Positions 8,273-14,878 of a DNA stretch of 17,897 nucleotides are shown piece after piece. Location: contig CAZIGK010000037.1 of the NCBI GenBank assembly GCA_964538615.1, positions 1-17,897 of the forward strand, written 5' to 3'. Each line of letters starts with the position of its first letter. The stretch's first letter is position 1. The notes beneath the pieces are model-generated. The model was not told where the DNA came from. It saw only the letters and a list, made by a program, of their open reading frames with translations, and ran no database searches. This DNA is from CAZIGK01 sp964538615 (lineage in GTDB: Bacteria; Pseudomonadota; Alphaproteobacteria; Rickettsiales; RI-342). The position numbers were made by a program, and so were the translations under genes.

Positions 8273-8467
8273 CTAAGAACCGGATGCAGAGCAAAATGCC
8301 AGTGCAGCCAGCGATGCCAGCGCCACCGCCTGACCGACAACGCGCAGGGTCATAAGTTTGTTACTATATTGCTGGTTCAGTGTGCCTCCCTTCACCATTA
8401 GTACAATGCCGGTGATCAATACCAGTAGGGTGAAGGCCATCGCGAATAGGATCATCAGGGGGGACAT
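8273..8467 (-). CDS. HIG1-domain twin transmembrane protein
   Basis: This small inner-membrane protein of 64 residues has two hydrophobic helices (SPLMILFAMAFTLLVLITGIV in part, and VVGQAVALASLAALAFC) joined by the loop KGGTLNQQYSNKLMTLR. That loop matches the HIG1/hypoxia-induced family pattern (G-G..N..YSNKLM..R). Family relatives are linked to respiratory complex assembly or stability in mitochondria; bacterial roles are mostly uncharacterised. ATG 8467 gives the standard family length. An in-frame TTG at 8521 would add 18 residues, but it lies inside the palindromic element at 8507-8652 and is unlikely. The ribosome site is weak. It is the first gene of a probable HIG1-glycosyltransferase-221-residue protein transcript. 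Confidence 0.85.
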   Translation of the reverse strand: MSPLMILFAMAFTLLVLITGIVLMVKGGTLNQQYSNKLMTLRVVGQAVALASLAALAFCSASGS

Positions 8468-8506
8468 GGGAATGCGCTCGTGGTGATATGTTGTGGTAAT
8501 GTGCTT

Positions 8507-8652
8507 AGATAGTGTCGTCAAATTCTACTATTACGTGCTGTAAATGGCCGTTTTACGACGCTGCTCATGTCACGTACCACGATGTACGCTCACTCCGCTG
8601 CTCGCAAAACAGGCATTTTCGCCGTGTACCAGCGAATTTGACGACACCATCT
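8507..8652. mobile_element. MITE-like 146-base imperfect palindrome
   Basis: GTGTCGTCAAATTC at 8512-8525 is repeated as its exact reverse complement at 8634-8647. The pairing continues outward over AGAT/ATCT after one mismatch. The interior is also roughly palindromic: GGCCGTTTTACGACGCTG on the left faces the complement of CGCAAAACAGGC on the right, and the centre has GTAC-CACGAT-GTAC. The whole element can therefore fold into one long hairpin. It codes for nothing convincing, and no transposase is nearby. Such organisation fits a non-autonomous miniature element or a large REP/ERIC-type repeat. It lies between two divergent genes and fills most of their shared upstream region. No clear target-site duplication is visible. 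Confidence 0.8.
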
Positions 8653-8745
8653 GGATCCATGGCCAGAACACAGGTATTGTATTTTAGGCTGACTATACAT
8701 ACAACGGATAGAATCTACACTAAAGTATAAAACCGGAATGAGACC

Positions 8746-9423
8746 ATGATGCACAAACAAGCGACGTACGGTGAATTGACGGGGCCGGTTCTGTGGCCGG
8801 AATCGGGCGCGGTGCGCCATGCGGTCGTGCTATTGCATGGACTGGGTGCGGATGGTCAGGATTTGATAGATATTGGGAATTATTGGCGGCCGCTGTTGCC
8901 GGATACGTTGTTTTTTGCGCCCAATGCCCCTTTCGCCTGTGATATGGCGCCCTGGGGGTATCAGTGGTTTTCTTTGCAGCAGTGGGATGAAGTGTTTATT
9001 GAGGCGGGGGTGCGTCAGGTGGCGGGTGTCCTGCATGGTATGCTGGATGCACTGATGCAGACCCACGCACTGGCTGCCCGTGATGTGGCGTTGGGAGGAT
9101 TTTCGCAGGGGTGTATGATGTCTCTGCATGTGGGGTTGCGCCGCAAAGAGGCGCTGGCGTGTCTGGTGGGATATTCCGGCATGTTGGTGCGACCGGAGCA
9201 GTTGCAAGAGGAGATGCAAAGCCGTCCACCCGTGTTGCTGGTGCATGGGCGGCAGGATATGGTGGTGCCCTTTCATCATCTGGCGACCGCTGAAAAAACC
9301 CTGAAAGCATTGCGTGTGCCAGTGGAAACACTGGCGTGCGAGGGGCTGGCACATGGCATTGATGAGGCGGGCTTGCAAGCCGGATTGCGGCAGTTGCAGG
9401 CAGCCTTTACGCCGGTGGTGTAG
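8746..9423 (+). CDS. Carboxylesterase / phospholipase, alpha/beta hydrolase
   Basis: This cytoplasmic serine hydrolase belongs to the carboxylesterase/lysophospholipase (acyl-protein thioesterase-like) family. Residues include the oxyanion region LLHGLGADGQD near 29-39, the conserved FAPNAPF...GYQWFSL segment, the nucleophile elbow GGFSQG with S120, D171 in HGRQDMVVP, and H203 in LAHGID. These form a complete triad. At 225 residues it has the normal family length. There is no signal peptide. The start is ATG 8746 (with another ATG directly after it), preceded by GGAATGAG. Its promoter region is largely taken up by the palindromic element upstream. Its 3' end overlaps the 3' end of pyrD by 17 bases. 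The natural substrate is unknown; short- or medium-chain esters are usual for the family. Confidence 0.92.
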   Translation: MMHKQATYGELTGPVLWPESGAVRHAVVLLHGLGADGQDLIDIGNYWRPLLPDTLFFAPNAPFACDMAPWGYQWFSLQQWDEVFIEAGVRQVAGVLHGMLDALMQTHALAARDVALGGFSQGCMMSLHVGLRRKEALACLVGYSGMLVRPEQLQEEMQSRPPVLLVHGRQDMVVPFHHLATAEKTLKALRVPVETLACEGLAHGIDEAGLQAGLRQLQAAFTPVV

Positions 9424-10546
9424 TGGGGCTGAGGTGGCCTTCTCCGTAGAGAAACTCCTCCGCAGCGGAGCGGGGATGGGCGGCACCAATGGCCTGGGAA
9501 AGCTGAGTATAGCCATCGGCAGTGAGCAGGGTGGCAAGTTCCCGTTTGATGCGCTCAATGACAGCGAAGCCTTGATACACGAGGGCGGAATAGAGTTGCA
9601 CGACCGAGGCACCTGCACGGATTTTATCGTATGCATCCCTGCCATTCTGGATGCCGCCTACCCCGATGATGGGAAGCTGACCTCTGGACATGCGGTAGGC
9701 GTGGTGGATGGTCTGCGTGGAAAGCTGCGTGAGGGGGGCGCCGCTTAAACCGCCGGTTTCTTCTTTGTAACGGCTTTTAAGATGCTCTGGCCGACTGACG
9801 GTGGTGTTGCTAATGATGAGCCCTTGCACCTGCTGTTCCATGGCGATGCTGACCACGGCTTCTAATTGTGCTTCATCCATATCCGGCGCGATTTTAACCA
9901 CAATGGGAACATGGCGGCTGGTGCGGGTTTTCAGATGCTCCGCTTCCTGCATGATGGCTTGCAGCAGATCGCGTAGTTGATCTTCCGATTGCAGGTCTCT
10001 CAGGCCGGGGGTGTTGGGAGAGGAGATATTGATGGTGATATAATCCGCCAGCACATATAGTTGTTGAAGGAGGGCAAGGTAGTCGGAGCGGGCATCCTGC
10101 GAGCTTTTGTTTTTGCCGATATTGACGCCAATTAAACCGCCGTGGGGCAGTAGGCGGGCTTTTTCCAGTCGCACAAAGGCATAGGCACCGCCACGGCTGT
10201 TGAAGCCAAAACGGTTGATGATGGCCTGATCTTCCGGCAGGCGGAACAAGCGAGGTTTGGGGTTGCCGGGTTGTGGTTCCGGCGTGATGGTGCCGACTTC
10301 CACAAACGAGAAACCCTGCTGTAGCAAGGGGACAATGAGGTCTGCGTTTTTATCGTACCCGGCGGCCAGACCAACCGGATGCGGCAGGCGCTTGTTAAAG
10401 AGTTCACATTGCAGCACCGGATAGTCTGTTTGTGGGGGGATAGGAACCAGTTGATTTTTGAGCGCCCAATGGGAGAGATCATGCGCTGTTTCTGGTGTGA
10501 GCATGAACAGAAAGGGGCGAAGCCAGTCATAATAGGGCATAAACAT
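9407..10546 (-). CDS. pyrD: Dihydroorotate dehydrogenase (quinone), class 2
   Basis: PyrD oxidises dihydroorotate to orotate, the fourth step of pyrimidine synthesis, passing electrons to membrane quinone. The 379-residue protein has the class 2 N-terminal amphipathic membrane-contact helices (MFMPYYDWLRPFLFMLTPETAH), then the FMN barrel: AAGYDKN (K66), VEVGTITPEPQPGNPKPRLFR, NRFGFNS, VNIGKNK, and INISSPNTPGLR with S175 in the catalytic serine position that separates class 2 from class 1. VVKIAPD, ISNTT, GGLSGAPL, GVGGI and LYSALVYQG complete the flavin site. The start is ATG 10546, with ATG 10540 two codons in as an alternative. It is divergent from the pilus-associated TPR gene and convergent with the esterase. 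Confidence 0.97.
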   Translation of the reverse strand: MFMPYYDWLRPFLFMLTPETAHDLSHWALKNQLVPIPPQTDYPVLQCELFNKRLPHPVGLAAGYDKNADLIVPLLQQGFSFVEVGTITPEPQPGNPKPRLFRLPEDQAIINRFGFNSRGGAYAFVRLEKARLLPHGGLIGVNIGKNKSSQDARSDYLALLQQLYVLADYITINISSPNTPGLRDLQSEDQLRDLLQAIMQEAEHLKTRTSRHVPIVVKIAPDMDEAQLEAVVSIAMEQQVQGLIISNTTVSRPEHLKSRYKEETGGLSGAPLTQLSTQTIHHAYRMSRGQLPIIGVGGIQNGRDAYDKIRAGASVVQLYSALVYQGFAVIERIKRELATLLTADGYTQLSQAIGAAHPRSAAEEFLYGEGHLSPTTPPA

Positions 10547-10607
10547 CTATCCGCAGAAAAAAATATATTCGCTATGTCGTGGTGAATGTGACAGTGCCAT
10601 GTAAGAA

Positions 10608-10643
10608 AAACACAATAGAGTGTTTACTTCTTGCCGTAAACAC
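10608..10643. promoter_or_regulatory. Operator-like cluster of TAAACAC motifs
   Basis: AAACACAATA occurs at 10608-10617 and again at 10638-10647, exactly 30 bases apart. Between them GTGTTTAC (10620-10627) forms a perfect 8-base inverted repeat with GTAAACAC (10636-10643) across an 8-base spacer. The same half-site thus appears three times over three helical turns, in the divergent gap between pyrD and the pilus-associated TPR gene. This arrangement is typical of a transcription factor binding cooperatively, though which factor cannot be told. Confidence 0.5.
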
Positions 10644-10700
10644 AATATCCTGTGGTTAGGTTCAACTAATGAAACCATGGTTGCGTACCCATTGGAACAG

Positions 10701-13613
10701 ATGTTTAGGACTTTTCCGAGTCAAAAAGCGATGCGGCGACTGCTGATGGCCTCGGTCGCTCTTTGGCCGTTGTGGACGGGTCATGCGACGCGTGCGGAGC
10801 CTGTGTACGTGGAAAGTCTGATGTCCCGCGAGGGGATGATGATGAATGGGCGGGGGTTGTCTCCCTATGGCACCCCTGTTCGGCTGCCTGCGCAATTAAG
10901 CGCCAGAGAAGTGGCGCAAATGGCGGCTGCTTTGGCGGAAGCGAAAGAGAAAGATCCTTTTGCAGATGAAGAGTTTTTAGAATTTCAGGCGCTGCCGGAA
11001 GGGGTGAAGGGTATTACCCCGGCGCAGCCGCCAGCGCAGGTTATTAAACCAGCCAAAGCGCCAGCAGTGGAGGCGCAGGATACGCAGCCCGCGCAAGCGG
11101 CTAAGCCTGTCGATAGTGTGCCTGTGCAGAAGCAGGCGGTGAAGCCGCCCGCCATTGTGCCGGTAGCGGTGCCTGCTCAGCCTTCTTCCGGTGTGGCGAA
11201 AACAGCCGGGCAACCTGCTCCATCGGGTGCGGCAAAGAGTGCGGCTGCAGAATCGGCGGCAAAGCCTGCCGCGCCAAAACCTGTGGTCTTGCCAGCGGAT
11301 GTGCCGGAGAGAGATTTGAATGCGGCGAGTTTGAAGCGTCAGCCGGGGTCTGTGTCTGCTCCGCCAGCGCCGGTGCAGAAAGTGGTGGCGAAGCCACTAG
11401 GGGATCCTAAAGAGCCGGTAGTGGCGGTGGTTCCGCCAGCGGTGCCGGATGTGCCGGAGGCCGCCAGAGCAGACGCGGTCGCGGTGGGGCAAGTGCCCAC
11501 AGTCAAGCCTGCGCCATTACCGGACGTGTCTCAGGTGCCTGCGGGAAAGCCCGTACAGATAGCGAAAGAAGAGGCGGGTTTTTTCTCCTTTATTCCGTCA
11601 CCTAAAAAGTTGTTGAATAGTCTTTTAGGAGAAGAGCCGGCTGAAAAAACACCTGCGGCCACGGTGACATCATCAGCGCCAAAGGTATCTGCGACGGTTC
11701 AGGCACCGTTGGGGTCGCCCTCAGCATCCGTAAAGCCTGCGTTGCCTGCTGTGCCTGAGAAAGCGGAGCCTGCGTTTGAGTTGAGTGATCAGGAATTGGA
11801 TAAAGCCTTTGCCAGCGAAAGCATGGATGCTTTGCTGGAACGGCCGGAAGCCGATAGTGCTTCTGCCGCTGTGTCAGCGGAGACCGCGCCTTCCGGTGTC
11901 GCGGCACCTTCTGCTGCTGCCGAAGCATCGGTGGCCGTAAAAGGGGCAGATGCGTTCAGGTCAGAAGGCGCATCGAAGGCGCCAGCATCGGCGGCGGCAA
12001 AGAGCGTGTTGATGCAGCCGGATCCTGCACCGGCCATCAAGACGGAGGCGCTGGCAGCCCCCACACAAGATGCCACGAAGCAAGCCGCGAGTGGCTTGCC
12101 GGAAGCCAAGGTGCAAAAGCATTCTGAAAAAGCGTCTACACCGACTGCGCAGCCAGTGGCGCCCCCTGCCAAAGATTCGGCGGTGTTAAATGTTGCGGAA
12201 AAGCCTGAGGACAAGCCTGTGACCCCGCCGACGTCTGGTGGTGAGACGAAGGGAACGCCCGCCGTACAGCCTGTGGTATCAGCTGCACCCGTTGCGGAAG
12301 ATGCGCGTCAGGCGTTGGCCAGAGAATTGGCAGCAGAAGAAACGTTGCCTTTTGAGAAGACGGCGGAAAAGCCTGGCATTCCGGCCGAGGAGGCAAGCAA
12401 CAGGGCACCGAAAGTGGTGACAGTGCAGCCGACACCAGCGGCGTCGGTAGGGGCTGTACCGGAAAAAGCATCACCGGTGATGCCGGAAAAGCCAGAAACA
12501 TCGCCAGCCGTTCAGCCGAAATCTGCGACGCAGCAGGTCAAAAAGGAAGCCGTGCAGCAGGCAGTGGCCTCGCCACAAGCGGTGGATGTGAAGCCGTTGC
12601 TTGAGGAGTCCACACAGGTTTCCGCCAAGGCTGTTGCGCAGGCTCCCGTGGGGCAGCCGACCGCGCTGCCAGCGGTGCCTGAGGCGGCCTCGTTAGCGCC
12701 AAAGGGAGCACCTGTCGAACCGCAGGCTGCAAAGACGGTGGCTGTGAAGGCTCCGCAGGTCACACCGAAAAAACCGCCTGTGCGTTATAAGCCTGTGCGC
12801 AGAAAACCGGTTCTGCCGCCTGTTTTGGAGGAACCTGTGCCGAATAGTCTGGTGCTGGATGCAATGCCGCGAGTACCGAGAAATCTCTCCAGCTTACCGC
12901 AACCCCATGTGATTCACGATGCGATTGATATTGATCGCACCGAAGGGCAGGTGACATCCCTGAGTGATATGAAGTACGATGAACGGGAGTCCGTTGGTTT
13001 GACGGTGGATGCCCAAGATGCGCCAAAGCGTGAGCAGGATACCTCCCGGATATTGGAGCAGGCCTATCAGGGAATGTTGCTGGAGCAACTGGAAAGCGCC
13101 ATTGTGTTGTACAAAGAAGTGCTGGCACAGCAACCACGGCACAAAATTGCCTTGTTTGGTCTGGCAACCGCGTATCAGAAAGCCGGACAGAATGCGGATG
13201 CGCGGGATGTGTATGTGAAACTCTTCCGTTTTTACCCGGATTATGAAGATGCATTTAATAATTATCTGGTGTTGGTGAGTGAGGAGCATCCTTCACAAGC
13301 GGTATCGGAACTGATGTTGTTGCGCGAGCGCAACCCGGAATATGCGCCGATTGAGGCGCAACTGGGTATTGTGCTGATGAAACAGCAGGCCTATGAGCAG
13401 GCGATTGAGCATTTAACACGAGCGGTGACCCTGATGCCGCAGAATCTTCTCTACCGCTATAATCTGGCCATTGCCATGGATAAGCACGGTGCCGTGACCG
13501 AGGCACGCAAGCTTTATCAGCAGGTATTGGATGCAAAACCGGAGGCGCATCCGGAATATGCGGTTTCCAGCCATACGATTCAGGAAAGATTAAAGTTTTT
13601 GCAGTCTAAATAG
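10701..13613 (+). CDS. Exported protein with giant Pro/Ala-rich linker and C-terminal TPRs (probable pilus accessory)
   Basis: The 970-residue protein has three parts. A signal sequence or anchor (MRRLLMASVALWPLWTGHATRA followed by EP) fits export with cleavage after ATRA. A roughly 600-residue linker (nt about 11000-12880) is dominated by Pro, Ala, Val, Lys and Gln and ends in a basic KKPPVRYKPVRRKPVLPP segment. About four tetratricopeptide repeats follow (nt about 13050-13550): SAIVLYKEVLAQQP, AIEHLTRAVTLMPQ and EARKLYQQVLDAKPE are canonical helix-B signatures. The linker holds islands of non-repetitive sequence such as FFSFIPSPKKLLNSLLG. Since pilT and pilU follow, I infer a role in type IV pilus assembly or function, perhaps like FimV or the TPR protein MshN; no LysM domain is visible. 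ATG 10701 (GGAAC ahead of it) was chosen. GTG 10620 lies in the operator-like repeats, and ATG 10677 also remains possible. Confidence 0.82.
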   Translation: MFRTFPSQKAMRRLLMASVALWPLWTGHATRAEPVYVESLMSREGMMMNGRGLSPYGTPVRLPAQLSAREVAQMAAALAEAKEKDPFADEEFLEFQALPEGVKGITPAQPPAQVIKPAKAPAVEAQDTQPAQAAKPVDSVPVQKQAVKPPAIVPVAVPAQPSSGVAKTAGQPAPSGAAKSAAAESAAKPAAPKPVVLPADVPERDLNAASLKRQPGSVSAPPAPVQKVVAKPLGDPKEPVVAVVPPAVPDVPEAARADAVAVGQVPTVKPAPLPDVSQVPAGKPVQIAKEEAGFFSFIPSPKKLLNSLLGEEPAEKTPAATVTSSAPKVSATVQAPLGSPSASVKPALPAVPEKAEPAFELSDQELDKAFASESMDALLERPEADSASAAVSAETAPSGVAAPSAAAEASVAVKGADAFRSEGASKAPASAAAKSVLMQPDPAPAIKTEALAAPTQDATKQAASGLPEAKVQKHSEKASTPTAQPVAPPAKDSAVLNVAEKPEDKPVTPPTSGGETKGTPAVQPVVSAAPVAEDARQALARELAAEETLPFEKTAEKPGIPAEEASNRAPKVVTVQPTPAASVGAVPEKASPVMPEKPETSPAVQPKSATQQVKKEAVQQAVASPQAVDVKPLLEESTQVSAKAVAQAPVGQPTALPAVPEAASLAPKGAPVEPQAAKTVAVKAPQVTPKKPPVRYKPVRRKPVLPPVLEEPVPNSLVLDAMPRVPRNLSSLPQPHVIHDAIDIDRTEGQVTSLSDMKYDERESVGLTVDAQDAPKREQDTSRILEQAYQGMLLEQLESAIVLYKEVLAQQPRHKIALFGLATAYQKAGQNADARDVYVKLFRFYPDYEDAFNNYLVLVSEEHPSQAVSELMLLRERNPEYAPIEAQLGIVLMKQQAYEQAIEHLTRAVTLMPQNLLYRYNLAIAMDKHGAVTEARKLYQQVLDAKPEAHPEYAVSSHTIQERLKFLQSK

Positions 13614-13629
13614 CCTGATGTGTTGTCTT

Positions 13630-13666
13630 TGCCCACAGGAAGTGTGGCACTTATGTGCCATGGGCA
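13630..13666. other. Nested inverted repeat upstream of pilT
   Basis: TGGCAC-TTAT-GTGCCA (13645-13660) forms a six-pair hairpin, and TGCCCA (13630-13635) pairs with TGGGCA (13661-13666) outside it with a one-sided bulge. It lies in the 83-base gap between the TPR gene and pilT, ending about 30 bases before pilT. There is no T run, so it is more likely an mRNA processing or stability structure, or a protein site, than a terminator. Confidence 0.4.
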
Positions 13667-13696
13667 GGATGGTAATTCTGGGTAGGATGGGCTGTA

Positions 13697-14803
13697 ATGC
13701 AAATCACGGAACTGCTGGCATTTGCCAAAAAAAATAAAGCGTCTGACCTGCATTTGTCATCGGGTAACCCGCCATTATTGCGCATCAGCGGGGATATGTT
13801 GCCCATGAAGACCCCACCGCTGTCACCAGAGCATGTACGGCAATTGCTGTATGCGATTATGACTGACGAGCAGCGTGCGGATTACGAGCGTGAGCTGGAG
13901 TGTGATTTTTCTGTGTCCTTTGGGACGGATATGCGCTTTCGGGTGAATGCCTTTAACACAATGAATGGCCCGGCGGCTGTATTGCGGGATATTCCGACCC
14001 GTGTATTGACGCTGGAAGAGCTGAATACACCGCCCATTTTTCAGCGGTTGGCAACGTTGGAGAAAGGTTTGTTGTTGGTTACCGGGCCAACGGGAAGCGG
14101 AAAATCGACCACACTGGCTGCCATTATTGATTACATTAACAAGAACTATAACAAACATATTTTGACGGTGGAGGATCCCATTGAGTTTGTGCATCAGTCC
14201 CACCGGTCGCTTATTAACCAGCGGGAGGTAGGCGGGCATACCAAGTCTTTTGCCCGTGCCCTGAAAAGCGCCCTACGCGAAGACCCTGATGTGATTCTGG
14301 TGGGGGAGATGCGCGATCTGGAGACCATTCAGCTGGCGATTACCGCAGCGGAAACCGGGCATTTGGTGATGGGAACCCTACACACCAATTCTGCACCTAA
14401 GACCATTGACCGGATTATTGACGTATTTCCGGCGGAAGATAAGGAAATGATACGCTCGATGCTGGCGACATCCTTGCAGGCTGTCATTACACAAACCTTG
14501 CTGAAACGGCAGGATGGTGCGGGGCGTATTGCGGCGCATGAAATTATGGTGGCGACCTCTGGTGTACGGAACCTGATTCGGGAAGGGAAGATTCCGCAAT
14601 TGGTTTCCATGATTCAGATGGGTAAAAAACAAGGTATGCAGGCGATGAAAGATGTGGTGGCTGCCTATGCTCAGGAAGGATTGATATCCCACGAGCAGGC
14701 GCGCATTGCTGCCGGACATACGGAAGAGGCCGATGAGCAGGGTGGTAACCCGCCTGCAGGAGGAGGCATGCGTGGCAATATGGGGGTCGCCAGCGGTTTT
14801 TAG
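13697..14803 (+). CDS. pilT: Type IV pilus retraction ATPase PilT
   Basis: PilT is the hexameric cytoplasmic ATPase at the pilus base that depolymerises pilin and pulls the fibre in, powering twitching. The 368-residue product has the PAS-like N-terminal domain (KASDLHLSSGNPPLLRISGDM) and a RecA-like motor: Walker A GPTGSGKST at 130-138, Asp box LTVEDPIEFVHQ (E159, D160), Walker B DVILVGEMRD with catalytic E204, and His box GHLVMGTLHTNSA (H222, H229). The PilT hallmark VRNLIREGKIPQLVSMIQ is near 290. The C-terminal tail is Gly-rich. AGGATGG lies upstream of ATG 13697. It sits between the TPR gene and pilU on the same strand, probably one operon. Confidence 0.95.
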   Translation: MQITELLAFAKKNKASDLHLSSGNPPLLRISGDMLPMKTPPLSPEHVRQLLYAIMTDEQRADYERELECDFSVSFGTDMRFRVNAFNTMNGPAAVLRDIPTRVLTLEELNTPPIFQRLATLEKGLLLVTGPTGSGKSTTLAAIIDYINKNYNKHILTVEDPIEFVHQSHRSLINQREVGGHTKSFARALKSALREDPDVILVGEMRDLETIQLAITAAETGHLVMGTLHTNSAPKTIDRIIDVFPAEDKEMIRSMLATSLQAVITQTLLKRQDGAGRIAAHEIMVATSGVRNLIREGKIPQLVSMIQMGKKQGMQAMKDVVAAYAQEGLISHEQARIAAGHTEEADEQGGNPPAGGGMRGNMGVASGF

Positions 14804-14878
14804 GGACGGGTTTCGAGGGTGGGGGTTTCGTGATACGGCCTAAGTTAGGACGGTGATGCAGGAAGAACAGGTGAGTCT

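Noticed and set aside
8468..8521. TTG-started N-terminal extension of the HIG1 protein
   Set aside because: It would begin within the palindromic element and exceed the family's usual length; the ATG at 8467 gives a standard product.
8830..9645. 271-residue minus-strand open frame across the esterase and the pyrD 3' end
   Set aside because: It is antisense to a hydrolase with an intact catalytic triad and has a His/Gln-rich composition without domain motifs.
10620..10700. GTG-started extension of the TPR protein
   Set aside because: It would run through the direct and inverted repeats of the operator-like cluster and place about 37 residues before the signal peptide.
10700..12900. Repetitive-looking linker DNA as a CRISPR or tandem-repeat array
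   Set aside because: The repetition is compositional (Pro/Ala/Lys codons) with no unit of constant length or spacing.
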